Position numbers and translations under genes: made by a program. Shown here piece after piece: positions 35,566 to 44,317 of a DNA stretch of 64,000 nucleotides (position 1 is the first letter of the stretch; each line of letters starts with the position of its first letter). The stretch is from Micromonospora echinospora (GTDB lineage: Bacteria > Actinomycetota > Actinomycetes > Mycobacteriales > Micromonosporaceae), in contig NZ_LT607413.1 of NCBI RefSeq assembly GCF_900091495.1, forward strand, positions 558,001 through 622,000, read 5' to 3'. The notes under the pieces were generated by a model. That model did no database searches. It saw only the letters and a list, made by a program, of their open reading frames with translations, and had not been told where the DNA came from.

Positions 35566-36282
35566 ATGGGAATGAGGTCGTGGGTGCGGCGTCGGCGGGT
35601 GCTGCGGAAGTTCAGACCCTGGACGCGGCCGAGGTCGATGGCCGGCGACAAGGCTGAACGGGGCATCGAACTCCTGACCCGCACCCTCGGCCCCTGGCAC
35701 CCCGGCACCGTGGAGGCCCGGAGGAAGCTGCGGTTCTGGCTGCTGGAGGAGGGCGACCGGGCCGCCGCGATCCGCCTCGCCCAGACGGAGGTCGACGACC
35801 GGACGGCGGCACTCGGCGCGGACCACCCCGACACCCTGGCCGCCCGCTGGGAAATGATCTCCATCGCGTCGAAGACTCTCGACTGGCCCACGGTGATCGC
35901 CGAGACACGGCGTCTCGCCGATGACCGGGCCCGGGTGCTCGGCCCGTACCATCGCGACACGCTCAGCGCGCGGCACTTCGTCGGCTACTACCTGAGGGAC
36001 AGCGGGGCGACCGCCGAGGCGGTGCAGGTGTTCACCGATGTCCTCGCCGACCTGGAGGCCCTGGAGCGTCCCCCGGAGAAGGAACTGCGGGGAGCCTGGG
36101 TGGGCCTGGCCTACGCGCTGGAGCGTCACGGCGACGTCGAACGGGCCCTCCACTACGTGGAGAAGGAGCTCGCCGCCGAGCAGGTCACGGTCTATCCCGA
36201 GGACGAGAACCTCGGGCAGTACCACCTGACGATGCTGCGGGAATGGCGCGACCGGCTCCGCGGCAAACAGGCCGCGCGCTAG
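35566..36282 (+). CDS. Tetratricopeptide-repeat protein (kinesin-light-chain type)
   Basis: 238 residues made of TPR-like helical pairs of the type with L-G-x-x-H-P-x-T: LGPWHPGTVEARRKL (about 41-55), LGADHPDTLAARWEM (about 84-98), LGPYHRDTLSARHFVG (about 125-140) and a last pair ending AELAAEQVTVYPEDENL. Such repeats often accompany NB-ARC or transcription regulators but here stand alone. Basic N-terminus (MGMRSWVRRRRVLRKF). No Shine-Dalgarno; the promoter looks leaderless. The stop codon lies in the left arm of the 121-bp inverted-repeat element. Confidence 0.8.
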   Translation: MGMRSWVRRRRVLRKFRPWTRPRSMAGDKAERGIELLTRTLGPWHPGTVEARRKLRFWLLEEGDRAAAIRLAQTEVDDRTAALGADHPDTLAARWEMISIASKTLDWPTVIAETRRLADDRARVLGPYHRDTLSARHFVGYYLRDSGATAEAVQVFTDVLADLEALERPPEKELRGAWVGLAYALERHGDVERALHYVEKELAAEQVTVYPEDENLGQYHLTMLREWRDRLRGKQAAR

Positions 36283-36396
36283 CGTCCTGAGTCCTCGATC
36301 CGTTCCCCGGTCGCCGCCGCCATAGACCGGCTTCGCCGTGACGTTGCGCGCCTGACACCGGACCGACAGGAAACCACGGACTCAGGGCACTAGCGC
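36276..36396. repeat. 121-bp element with 19-bp terminal inverted repeats
   Basis: Arms 36276-36294 (GCGCTAGCGTCCTGAGTCC) and 36378-36396 pair at 17 of 19 positions across an 83-bp spacer. The TAG stop codons of the convergent TPR and phosphotransferase genes are inside the two arms, at mirrored places. No target-site duplication is evident. Confidence 0.75.
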
Positions 36397-37175
36397 AGCG
36401 CCCACTCCAGGGCGTGCCGTTCGTAGTCGAGCAGGCGCAGGTCGCGCATGGGGCGACGGAGGTGACCCTTGTGCACGATCCGGACGAACGCCGGATCCCC
36501 GGCGGCGGCCATCCGGCGGATGCCCTCGACGTGGTCGACGATCCGCTTGCGGATGGTCCGGATCAGCCGGTGCCGGTCCCGGGGGATCAGCCCGTACGCG
36601 TCGGCGAAGAGGCGCAGCCGGCGCGGCCGGTCGGGGCGTTTCCAGCCGAGGGTGTAGGAGTCCCGGTCGGAGAAGATCGGCACCCAGGTCCAGGCCGCGT
36701 ACGCCACGTCGTAGATCCGCGCGCCGGGTGAGGCGAGGTCGAAGTCGATCAGCCCGAGGGTGCCGTCCGGCCGCCAGATCACGTTGTGCGGGGCGGCGTC
36801 GTGGTGACAGATGACCTCGGTGTCCGGCGGGGGCGGCCCGAAGGAGCGCCAGACCGCGCCGGGCGGCGGGACGAAACCGTACTGGGCGTCGTGGAACATC
36901 CGCAGCATCGTCGCCACCGTCACCAGCGCCTCGTCGGTGACCCAGTGCGGGGCGAGCGGGTACTCCCCGCACTCCCCCTCCAGGTACGACAGGACCTCCC
37001 GGTTGCGCTCGTCCATGCCGTACGCCCGGGGTGCGCCGGTGAAACCGACGTACTCCAGGTGGCGCAGGAGGGCGTGCACGGCCGGGGTCCACGGTCCGGC
37101 GTTGCGCCGGACGGTGTCGCCCACCCGGACGACGGTGCTGACGTTCCCGCCGTGCAGCGGGATCTCCTGTGCGGT
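36390..37175 (-). CDS. APH-family phosphotransferase
   Basis: 261 residues of the aminoglycoside/choline kinase-like fold. Nucleotide site: TEVICHHDAAPHNVIW (H-x-D-x4-N catalytic loop) and GLIDFDLASPGARIYD (DFD metal motif). N-terminal part VTAQEIPLHGGNVSTVVRVG lines the ATP pocket. Substrate unknown; this subgroup is widespread in actinomycetes and not evidence of antibiotic resistance. I chose the GTG at 37175 with GGGAG seven bases upstream; GTG 37253, six bases after the ftsY stop, would add 26 residues. Confidence 0.85.
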   Translation of the reverse strand, partial: TAQEIPLHGGNVSTVVRVGDTVRRNAGPWTPAVHALLRHLEYVGFTGAPRAYGMDERNREVLSYLEGECGEYPLAPHWVTDEALVTVATMLRMFHDAQYGFVPPPGAVWRSFGPPPPDTEVICHHDAAPHNVIWRPDGTLGLIDFDLASPGARIYDVAYAAWTWVPIFSDRDSYTLGWKRPDRPRRLRLFADAYGLIPRDRHRLIRTIRKRIVDHVEGIRRMAAAGDPAFVRIVHKGHLRRPMRDLRLLDYERHALEWALR

Positions 37176-37259
37176 CACGTACGGTCTCCCGAGGCCCGGT
37201 GCCGGCTGGTGGTGCCCACGCCCCCCGGTGGGAGGGTGTTCGTCGGTGGTCACCCGAGG

Positions 37260-38444
37260 TTACGCGTCCCGGGCGAGCGGCTCGGTGCCGAGCAGCGCGT
37301 CGACGAACTGCGTCGGCTCGAACGGGGCCAGGTCGTCCTTGCCCTCGCCCAACCCCACCAGCTTGACCGGAATGCCGAGTTTGCGCTGGACGGCGATGAC
37401 GATACCGCCCTTGGCGGTGCCGTCGAGCTTGGTGAGCGCCACGCCGGTGACGTTGACCACCTCGGTGAAGACCCGGGCCTGCTCCAGGCCGTTCTGGCCG
37501 GTGGTGGCGTCCAGGATGAGGAGCGTCTCGTCGATCGGGCCGTGCTTCTCCACCACCCGCTTGACCTTGCCCAGCTCGTCCATCAGGCCGATCTTGTTCT
37601 GGAGCCGACCGGCGGTGTCGATCAGGACGGTGTCCACCCCGGTGGCGATGCCCCGCTTGACCGCGTCGAAGGCGACGCTGGCCGGGTCGGCCGCCTCCGG
37701 GCCGCGTACGGTCTCCGCGCCGACCCGGCCGCCCCAGGTCTCCAGTTGGTCGGCGGCGGCGGCCCGGAACGTGTCGGCCGCGCCGAGGAGCACGCTGCGG
37801 CCGTCCGCGACCAGCACCCGGGCGATCTTGCCGCAGGTGGTGGTCTTGCCCGCGCCGTTGACCCCGACCACCAGCACCACCGCCGGCATGCCCTCCTTCG
37901 GCGCGGTGCGCAGCGAGCGGTCCAGCGTCGGGTCGAGTGCGTTGACCAGCTCGGCGGCGAGCAGGGCACGCAGTTCGGTGGCGCTGCGGGTGCCGAGCAC
38001 CCGGGTCCGCTCGCGGAGCCGGTCGACGATCTCCCGGGTGGCGTCGATGCCGACGTCGGCGGTGATCAGGCTGTCCTCGATCTCCTCCCAGGCGTCCTCG
38101 TCCAGGTGGTCCCGGCTGAGCAGGCCGAGCAGGCCCTTGCCGAAGACGTTCTGCGAGCGGGACAGGCGGGAGCGCAGCCGGACCAGTCGCCCGGCGGTCG
38201 GCTCGGGCACCTCCAGCGGCGGCACCTCCACCACCGGCGGGACCTCCACCAGGGGCGGCTCCACCACGACCCCGGTGGGCGCCTCGACCGGTGGGGCGAC
38301 GGGCCGGTCCTCGACCCGGGTGGGTGCCTGCGCCTCCGGCAGCCGGGGCTCCGGCCGCCGCCGCAGCTTCGGCACGACCAGGCCGGCGACCGACAGGAGC
38401 AGCACACCGAGCAGGACCAGTGCGACTACGAGGTAATCCGCCAT
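37260..38444 (-). CDS. ftsY: SRP receptor FtsY
   Basis: 394 residues. N-terminal membrane anchor (DYLVVALVLLGVLLLSVAGLV), then a Pro/Val/Glu-rich spacer, N domain (RSRLSRSQNVFGKGLLGLL) and G domain with VVGVNGAGKTTTCGKIAR, DTAGRLQNKIGLMDELGKV, TKLDGTAKGGIV and the closing FVDALLG. The partner of Ffh, 6 kb away. ATG at 38444. The phosphotransferase lies downstream. Confidence 0.96.
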   Translation of the reverse strand: MADYLVVALVLLGVLLLSVAGLVVPKLRRRPEPRLPEAQAPTRVEDRPVAPPVEAPTGVVVEPPLVEVPPVVEVPPLEVPEPTAGRLVRLRSRLSRSQNVFGKGLLGLLSRDHLDEDAWEEIEDSLITADVGIDATREIVDRLRERTRVLGTRSATELRALLAAELVNALDPTLDRSLRTAPKEGMPAVVLVVGVNGAGKTTTCGKIARVLVADGRSVLLGAADTFRAAAADQLETWGGRVGAETVRGPEAADPASVAFDAVKRGIATGVDTVLIDTAGRLQNKIGLMDELGKVKRVVEKHGPIDETLLILDATTGQNGLEQARVFTEVVNVTGVALTKLDGTAKGGIVIAVQRKLGIPVKLVGLGEGKDDLAPFEPTQFVDALLGTEPLARDA

Positions 38445-38592
38445 GTGGAAATCCTGTCAGATGCCGCCACCGTCGGCTCAGCCACCGCGCCCGATCCCCG
38501 GCCGAGCTGCGGTGACCTCCGGCGGGAGGTGTGCGTGTCCGAGCCGGCGGCAGGGTAGAAATGGTGAGCCCATCTCGCCCCGGAGGTCTTCC

Positions 38593-40302
38593 ATGCCCAG
38601 TCCCCGCCTGCTCATCGGCCCGTTGCTACGACGGGTCGTCGGCACGCGGGCCACCGTCTGGGTGGAGACCAGCGCCCCCGCCGTGGTCCGGGTCCGCACC
38701 GCCGACGGGGCCGAGGGCAGCGCGTCCACCTTCAGCGCGTACGACCACCACTACGCGCTGGTCGTGGTGGAGGGGCTCACCCCGGACCACACGTCGACGT
38801 ACGAGGTGCTGGTCGACGACGAGGTGGCCTGGCCGGAGCCACGCAGCCCGTTCCCGCCGAGCGTGATCCGCACCCGGGCCGCCGACGACCGGGACCAGCC
38901 GGTCCGCCTGGTCTTCGGCTCGTGCCGGGAGACCACCCAGCACTCCACCGCCCGGAAGCTGCCGCCGGACGCGCTGGACGCGTACGCCCGGCGGCTGATG
39001 GCCGACGCGGACGGTCCGGACCGCCCCGACCTGCTGGTGCTCCTCGGCGACCAGGTCTACGCCGACGAGACCTCGCCCACGGTGCGGCGGTTGCTGCGCC
39101 GACGGCGGCGACGGCCGGCGGGCGCGCCGACCGACCAGGTGGTCAGCTTCGACGAGTACACCAAGCTCTACCTGGAGTCGTGGCGCGACCCGGAGATCCG
39201 CTGGCTGCTCTCCACCGTGCCGAGCGTGATGATCTTCGACGACCACGAGATCATCGACGACTGGAACACCTCCGCCGCCTGGCGGGCCGAGATGCGCGAG
39301 CAACCCTGGTGGGCCGAGCGGATCGGCAGTGGCCTCGCCTCGTACTGGGTCTACCAGCACCTGGGCAACCTCTCGCCGGACGAGATCGCCACCGACCCGC
39401 TCTACACGAAGGTCGTCGCCGCCGGGGACGCCACCGAGGTGCTGCGCGAGTTCGGCCACCGGGTCGACACCGAGTCCGACCTGGCGCACGACACCGAGCG
39501 CTGGCGCGCGGTGCAGTACCAGTGGAGCTACGCGCTCGACCTCGGCCGGACCCGGCTGGTGATGCTGGACAACCGGTGCAGCCGGGTGCTGGAACCGGCC
39601 CAGCGGGCGATGCTCCCGCCCGGCGAGTGGGCCTGGTTCGTCGACCGGGCGCACGGCGTCTACGACCACCTGGTGGTCGGCTCGTCGCTGCCCTGGCTGC
39701 TGCCCCCGGGCATCCACCACGTGGAGGCGTGGAACGAGAAGCTCGCCTCCTCCCGCCGGCCCTGGGTCGCGAACGCCTCAGAGAAGCTGCGCCGGGCGCT
39801 GGACCTGGAGCACTGGGCCGCCTTCCAGCGCTCCTTCGACGCGCTCGGGGCCCTCTTCGCCCGGATCGGCACCGGCTCCCCCGGCACGCCCGGGGACCGG
39901 GTCGGAGCCGGGCCGGCGTACGCGCCACCGGCCTCGATCAGCGTGCTCGGCGGGGACGTGCACCACTCGTACGTGGCGCGGGCGCGCTTCGGCGACGGCA
40001 TGGTGACCCCGGTGCACCAGCTCACCTGCTCGCCGATCCACAACCAGGTGCCGGCCGGGATGCGCCCGTTGATGCGGCTGGGCTGGTCGGCGGGGCCCTC
40101 GGCGATGGTCCGCGCGCTGGCCCGCTCGGCCGGGGTACGCCGCTCGACGGTGCGGTGGCGCAAGCTCAACGGCCCGTACTTCGGCAACGCGGTCGGCACC
40201 CTGCTGCACCGGGAGCGGGAGGCCGAGGTCACCATCGAGGGCACCACCAGCGACGGCAGGCTGCACCCGGTGGCGTACCGGCGACTGACGAGGGAACGCT
40301 GA
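38593..40302 (+). CDS. PhoD-like metallophosphatase
   Basis: 569 residues. N-terminal Fn3-like strand region (LLRRVVGTRATVWVETSAPA) and a PhoD-family catalytic domain: LVFGSCRETTQHST, LLVLLGDQVYADETSP, MIFDDHEIIDDWNTS, and VLGGDVHHSYVAR. PhoD enzymes are phosphodiesterases/phosphatases, but I see no Tat signal (no RR motif), so this one is probably cytosolic. ATG at 38593 follows CGGAGG. Divergent from ftsY. Confidence 0.88.
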   Translation: MPSPRLLIGPLLRRVVGTRATVWVETSAPAVVRVRTADGAEGSASTFSAYDHHYALVVVEGLTPDHTSTYEVLVDDEVAWPEPRSPFPPSVIRTRAADDRDQPVRLVFGSCRETTQHSTARKLPPDALDAYARRLMADADGPDRPDLLVLLGDQVYADETSPTVRRLLRRRRRRPAGAPTDQVVSFDEYTKLYLESWRDPEIRWLLSTVPSVMIFDDHEIIDDWNTSAAWRAEMREQPWWAERIGSGLASYWVYQHLGNLSPDEIATDPLYTKVVAAGDATEVLREFGHRVDTESDLAHDTERWRAVQYQWSYALDLGRTRLVMLDNRCSRVLEPAQRAMLPPGEWAWFVDRAHGVYDHLVVGSSLPWLLPPGIHHVEAWNEKLASSRRPWVANASEKLRRALDLEHWAAFQRSFDALGALFARIGTGSPGTPGDRVGAGPAYAPPASISVLGGDVHHSYVARARFGDGMVTPVHQLTCSPIHNQVPAGMRPLMRLGWSAGPSAMVRALARSAGVRRSTVRWRKLNGPYFGNAVGTLLHREREAEVTIEGTTSDGRLHPVAYRRLTRER

Positions 40303-40325
40303 GCGGGGCACCGTACCCTCGTGGC

Positions 40326-40778
40326 GTGGACGATCAGCTGCCGGAGCCGCTACGGACGGTGGAGCACGAGTTGACCACCCTGCTGCGCCGGGGTCGGACG
40401 GTCTCCTGGGGGCTGGTCAAGGAGGTGCACCCGCACCTCGAGCCGAACAGCTACAGCCTCCTGCTCTGGCTGCGGCGCAGCGGGTCGACCCGGCTGACCG
40501 ACCTCTCCAGCCGGCTCGGGGTCGGCAAGGGGACGCTCAGCCGGCAGATCCGGGGGTTGGAGGCGCTCGGGCTGGTCCGCCGGGAGCCGGATCCGCTGGA
40601 CCGCCGCGCCGCCCAGCTCAGCCTGACCGAGGAGGGGCAACGCCGCTTCGACGCGGCGCGCGGGACCCGGCTCGACGAGCTGGAGCGGGCCCTGGACGAC
40701 TGGCCGACGGAGGACCTGGCGGAGTTCGCCCGACTGCTGCGGCGGTTCAACGAGAGCTGGACTCCCGAGCGGGGCTGA
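40326..40778 (+). CDS. MarR-family transcriptional regulator
   Basis: 150 residues with winged HTH: SYSLLLWLRRSGSTRLTDLS, SRLGVGKGTLSRQIRGLEAL (recognition helix), GLVRREPDPLDRRAAQLSLT (wing with the D-x-R-x motif). Acts as a dimer. Downstream is the MFS pump gene, and the 105-bp gap holds two matching palindromes, so it probably represses the pump. GTG at 40326. Its stop is 106 bp before the pump start. Confidence 0.92.
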   Translation: MDDQLPEPLRTVEHELTTLLRRGRTVSWGLVKEVHPHLEPNSYSLLLWLRRSGSTRLTDLSSRLGVGKGTLSRQIRGLEALGLVRREPDPLDRRAAQLSLTEEGQRRFDAARGTRLDELERALDDWPTEDLAEFARLLRRFNESWTPERG

Positions 40779-40820
40779 GGCACGACTCACACCGGGAACA
40801 GGTCCCCGCCTCCGAAAGTT

Positions 40821-40860
40821 GTTGCTTCAGGCAACCAACGATACGGTTGCCCTGAACAAC
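40821..40860 (+). promoter_or_regulatory. Twin MarR-type operators upstream of the MFS gene
   Basis: GTTGCTTCAGGCAAC (40821-40835) and GTTGCCCTGAACAAC (40846-40860), both GTTG-n7-CAAC palindromes, 25 bp centre to centre (about 2.4 helical turns). They end 23 bp before the MFS ATG and so overlap its likely promoter. Binding by the adjacent MarR protein is inferred. Confidence 0.8.
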
Positions 40861-40883
40861 TTCTCGCCCCCGGAGGTATCACC

Positions 40884-42503
40884 ATGTCCCAGGCCGCCGC
40901 GCCACCACGGACGACCCCGGTCGAGATGACCCACCGCCAGGTCCTGGAGGCCCTCTCCGGCCTGCTGCTGGGCCTGTTCGTCGCGATCCTCTCCTCCACG
41001 GTCGTCTCGAACGCGCTCCCCCGGATCATCACCGAGCTGCGGGGCGGGCAGTCCGCGTACACCTGGGTGGTCACCTCGACGCTGCTCGCCACCACCGCGA
41101 CCACCCCGATCTGGGGCAAGCTCGCCGACCTGATGAGCAAGAAGGCGCTGGTCCAGATCTCGCTGGTGATCTACGTCTTCGGCTCGGTGCTGGCCGGGCT
41201 CTCCCAGTCCACCGGACAGTTGATCGCCTGCCGGGTGGTCCAGGGCATCGGAGCCGGCGGCCTCACCGCGCTGGCCCAGGTGATCATGGCCACGATGATC
41301 GCGCCCCGGGAACGGGGCCGGTACAGCGGCTACCTCGGCGCGGTGATGGCGGTCGGCACCATCGGCGGCCCGCTCATCGGCGGCGTCATCGTGGACACCT
41401 CGTGGCTCGGCTGGCGCTGGTGCTTCTACGTCGGCGTGCCGTTCGCGATCGCCGCCCTGGTGGTGCTCCAGAAGACCCTGCGCCTGCCCGTGGTCCGACG
41501 CAAGGCGAAGATCGACTGGTGGGGCGCGACCCTGATCACCGCCGCCGTCTCGCTGCTGCTGGTCTGGGTCTCCCTGGCCGGCGACCGGTACGCCTGGGCC
41601 TCCTGGCAGACCGTGGCGATGGTGGGTGGGGCGCTGCTGCTCGGCGCGCTGGCGATCCGGGTCGAGACCCGGGCGGCCGAGCCGGTCATCCCGCCGAAGC
41701 TGTTCCGTAACCGCACCATCACCCTGGCGACGGTGGCCAGCGTCGCGGTCGGCGTCGGCATGTTCGGCGCGTCGGTCTTCCTCGGCCAGTACTTCCAGAT
41801 CAGCCGGGGCCAGAGCCCGACCATGTCCGGCCTGATGACCATGCCGATGATCCTCGGTCTGCTGGTCTCCTCCACCCTGACCGGCCGGATCATCACCCGG
41901 ACCGGCCGTTGGAAGCGGTACCTGGTGGCCGGCTCGGCGCTGCTCACCCTGGGTTTCGCCCTGATGGGCACGGTCCGCTACGACACGAACTTCTGGCTGC
42001 TCAGCGTCTACATGGCGGTCATCGGTGTCGGCGTGGGCATGACCATGCAGAACCTGGTGCTGGCGGTGCAGAACACCGTGGGCACGCACGAACTGGGCGC
42101 GGCCAGCTCGGTGGTGGCCTTCTTCCGCAGCCTCGGCGGCGCGGTCGGCGTCTCCGCGCTCGGCGCGGTGCTCGGCCACCGGGTGCAGGGCTACCTCGCC
42201 GACGGCCTGGCCCGGCTCGGCATCCCGACCGGCGGCGCGGCCGGCGGCGGGACGCTGCCGGACGTGCACACCCTGCCCGGCCCGGTGCGCATCGTGGTGG
42301 AGAGCGCCTACGGCCACGGCGCCGGGGACATCTTCCTGGTCGCCACCCCGTTCGCCCTGATCGCGCTGATCGCGGTCTGCTTCATCCGGGAGGTGCCGCT
42401 GCGGCGGCACAACGAGCCGCTGGCCGAGGAGGTCGAGCGGGAGTCGACGGTGGCCACCGGGGCCGGCGCGGCGGTGGTCCGCGTCTCCGGCGAGCGGAAC
42501 TGA
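40884..42503 (+). CDS. EmrB/QacA-type MFS efflux transporter, 14 membrane segments
   Basis: 539 residues. Motif A-like GKLADLMSKKALVQISLVI after TM2, VVQGIGAGGLTALAQVIM in TM4, motif C-like GYLGAVMAVGTIGGPLIGGV in TM5, and GTHELGAASSVVAFFRSLGG near TM13. DHA2-family drug/proton antiporters of this form expel hydrophobic drugs; the substrate is not readable. C-terminal hydrophilic tail (EEVERESTVATGAG). ATG preceded by GGAGG. Controlled by the MarR gene upstream by inference. Confidence 0.92.
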   Translation: MSQAAAPPRTTPVEMTHRQVLEALSGLLLGLFVAILSSTVVSNALPRIITELRGGQSAYTWVVTSTLLATTATTPIWGKLADLMSKKALVQISLVIYVFGSVLAGLSQSTGQLIACRVVQGIGAGGLTALAQVIMATMIAPRERGRYSGYLGAVMAVGTIGGPLIGGVIVDTSWLGWRWCFYVGVPFAIAALVVLQKTLRLPVVRRKAKIDWWGATLITAAVSLLLVWVSLAGDRYAWASWQTVAMVGGALLLGALAIRVETRAAEPVIPPKLFRNRTITLATVASVAVGVGMFGASVFLGQYFQISRGQSPTMSGLMTMPMILGLLVSSTLTGRIITRTGRWKRYLVAGSALLTLGFALMGTVRYDTNFWLLSVYMAVIGVGVGMTMQNLVLAVQNTVGTHELGAASSVVAFFRSLGGAVGVSALGAVLGHRVQGYLADGLARLGIPTGGAAGGGTLPDVHTLPGPVRIVVESAYGHGAGDIFLVATPFALIALIAVCFIREVPLRRHNEPLAEEVERESTVATGAGAAVVRVSGERN

Positions 42504-42514
42504 GGGGCCGGGCC

Positions 42515-43009
42515 GTGGGCGTCGGAGCGCCGGACCGGGAGGAGTACGGCCCCCGGTCCCGGCCACTGCCCTTCGAACGTGGCACGGACGGGCCCCGGGT
42601 GGTCCTGGTCGGTGTGGACGGCACCCGGACGTCGCTGCGGGCCGCGTCGTACGCGGCGGGGCTCGCCCGGCGGCAGGGTGCCGCCCTCGTCGTGGTCTTC
42701 GTCCACTCCCCCACCCTGTACACCGCGCTGGCCGACGGCGTGGTGGCCGGGGTGGTGCAGCGTACCCACGACGACCTCGCCGCCGACCTGCGCGAGGAGT
42801 GCCGCCGCGAGGCGGAGAGCCTGGGCCTGCCGGTCACCTTCCTGTCCCGGCGCGGCGACGCGTACGCCGAACTCTCCGCCGCCGCCGACGAGACCCTCGC
42901 CGACCTGGTCGTGGTCGGTGCCTCCGAGCAGGCCGGGCACCGCCTGGTCGGTTCCGTCGCCACCCGCCTGGTCCGCGCCGGCCGCTGGCCGGTCGTGGTG
43001 GTGCCCTGA
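42515..43009 (+). CDS. Universal stress protein, single domain
   Basis: 164 residues; VVLVGVDGTRTSLRAASYAAG (beta1-alpha1) and ADLVVVGASEQAGHRLVGSV at the ATP-binding position. The usual G-x2-G-x9-G-S pattern is degenerate (G-A-S-E-Q-A-G ... V-G-S), so nucleotide binding is uncertain. It begins 12 bp after the MFS stop and may be cotranscribed with it. GTG start at 42515. Confidence 0.88.
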   Translation: MGVGAPDREEYGPRSRPLPFERGTDGPRVVLVGVDGTRTSLRAASYAAGLARRQGAALVVVFVHSPTLYTALADGVVAGVVQRTHDDLAADLREECRREAESLGLPVTFLSRRGDAYAELSAAADETLADLVVVGASEQAGHRLVGSVATRLVRAGRWPVVVVP

Positions 43010-43061
43010 CCGCCGGCAAATCCGGTCGCCCGTTGTCACCCCGAGCGGCCAGGATGACCGG

Positions 43062-43577
43062 ATGACCTGGAGAGCACCGCAGATCACCCGTACCCCCGAA
43101 CCTCTCGTCGGTGACGAGCGCACCATGCTGGAGGGCTGGCTCGACTACCACCGGCAGACGTTGCCGCTCAAGTGCGCCGACCTGACCGCCGAGCAGCTCC
43201 GCACGCCCAGCGTGGAGCCGTCCGGGTTGACCCTGCTCGGCCTGGTGCGGCACATGGCCGAGGTGGAGGCCTGGTGGTTCCGGGAGAACGCCGCCGGGGA
43301 GACGGTCGACTACCCGTACTTCACCGAGGCGAATCCGGACGCCGACTTCGACGTGACCGACGCGGACGCCGAGGCCGACCTGGCCGTCTTCCATCGGCAG
43401 GTCGAACTGGCCCGGGCCGCCGCCGCGGGACGGTCCCTCGACGAGACCTTCTCCGACCGGCGCGGTCGGGAGCGAAACCTACGCTGGGTGTACGTCCACA
43501 TGATCGAGGAATACGCCCGGCACAACGGCCACGCCGACCTGATCCGCGAACGCATCGACGGGGTCACCGGCGACTGA
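43062..43577 (+). CDS. DinB-like/DUF664 four-helix protein
   Basis: 171 residues. MTWRAPQITRTPEPLVGDER start, WLDYHRQTLPLKCADLTAEQL, HMAEVEAWWFRENAAGE (first His ligand) and VHMIEEYARHNGHADLIRERIDG (later His pair). The DUF664 subgroup of DinB proteins includes mycothiol- or bacillithiol-dependent enzymes; a thiol-transferase role is possible. ATG at 43062. Confidence 0.85.
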   Translation: MTWRAPQITRTPEPLVGDERTMLEGWLDYHRQTLPLKCADLTAEQLRTPSVEPSGLTLLGLVRHMAEVEAWWFRENAAGETVDYPYFTEANPDADFDVTDADAEADLAVFHRQVELARAAAAGRSLDETFSDRRGRERNLRWVYVHMIEEYARHNGHADLIRERIDGVTGD

Positions 43578-43666
43578 CCCACCCTGACCCGCCGGGACGG
43601 GCGCGCGGCGATGCCGCCGTCCGGAGACTGTCGAGCTGCCCCGTCCGTGCGTCCGGCCGCCCGAGA

Positions 43667-43694
43667 CGGTCGGCGGTCGGCGGTCGGCGGTCGG
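43667..43694. repeat. 7-bp tandem repeat at the HAD gene end
   Basis: CGGTCGG repeated four times (43667-43694), ending two bases before the stop codon (43697-43699) of the minus-strand HAD gene. Short GC-rich microsatellite. Confidence 0.8.
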
Positions 43695-43696
43695 CG

Positions 43697-44317
43697 TCAG
43701 TACGCGAGCGCGGCCCGGACGTACCGCAGCCCCTCCGGCCCGCTCCACCGGTACGCCGACAGTCCGGCGACCCGGGCACCGCTGATCATCCGGTCGTCGT
43801 CGTCGACGAAGAGAACCCGGTCCGGCGGGGTGCGCAACGCCTCGCAGGCGGCCCGGAAGTACTCCTTCGCCGGCTTGTGCACGCCGAGCGCCGAGGAGTT
43901 GACCACGGCGTCCAACTCGTCGGTCAGGCCGAGTGCCGCGAGGTCGGCGTCGAGCAGGTCGGTGGCGTTGGTGGCCAACCCGACCGGGATCCCGGCGGCC
44001 CGCACCTCACGGACGAAGGCGAGCACGTCCGGGTCCACCTCACCCCGGTACGCCTGCCACTCCGCCACCGCCGCCCGGGCCCGTTCGGCGTCCACCGACT
44101 GGCTGGCCAGGGCGTCGGCCACGCTGGTCATCCAGTCGGCGTGGCTGACCTGCCCCACCAGCACCGGCTGGAGCCGTCCCCACTGCATGGCGATGTCGCC
44201 GAGCACGCCGGGGGTCAGCCCGTACCGTCGTTCCACCCCGGCCGCCACCGCCGGATCCCAGCGCCGCAGGACGCCGTCGAAGTCCACCAGGAGCGCCGTC
44301 GCGCGTTCCCGAGCCAC
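43697..44317 (-). CDS. HAD-superfamily hydrolase
   Basis: 206 residues with motif I LLVDFDGVLRRWD (two Asp), motif II LATNATD, motif III Lys in HKPAKEYFRAAC and motif IV VLFVDDDDRMISGARVAG. Subfamily I cap inserted after motif I. Substrate unknown. GTG at 44317 overlaps the smc stop by one base (TAGTG), so it is translationally coupled to smc in this genome. Confidence 0.9.
   Translation of the reverse strand: MARERATALLVDFDGVLRRWDPAVAAGVERRYGLTPGVLGDIAMQWGRLQPVLVGQVSHADWMTSVADALASQSVDAERARAAVAEWQAYRGEVDPDVLAFVREVRAAGIPVGLATNATDLLDADLAALGLTDELDAVVNSSALGVHKPAKEYFRAACEALRTPPDRVLFVDDDDRMISGARVAGLSAYRWSGPEGLRYVRAALAY

Noticed and set aside
36283..36389. Possible tRNA or small RNA gene
   Set aside because: No cloverleaf arms or T-loop consensus (GGTTCGAATCC) is present; the inverted ends pair only with each other.
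36390..37175. Antibiotic-resistance gene
   Set aside because: The APH fold alone does not show resistance; neighbours are housekeeping genes and the substrate residues cannot be read.
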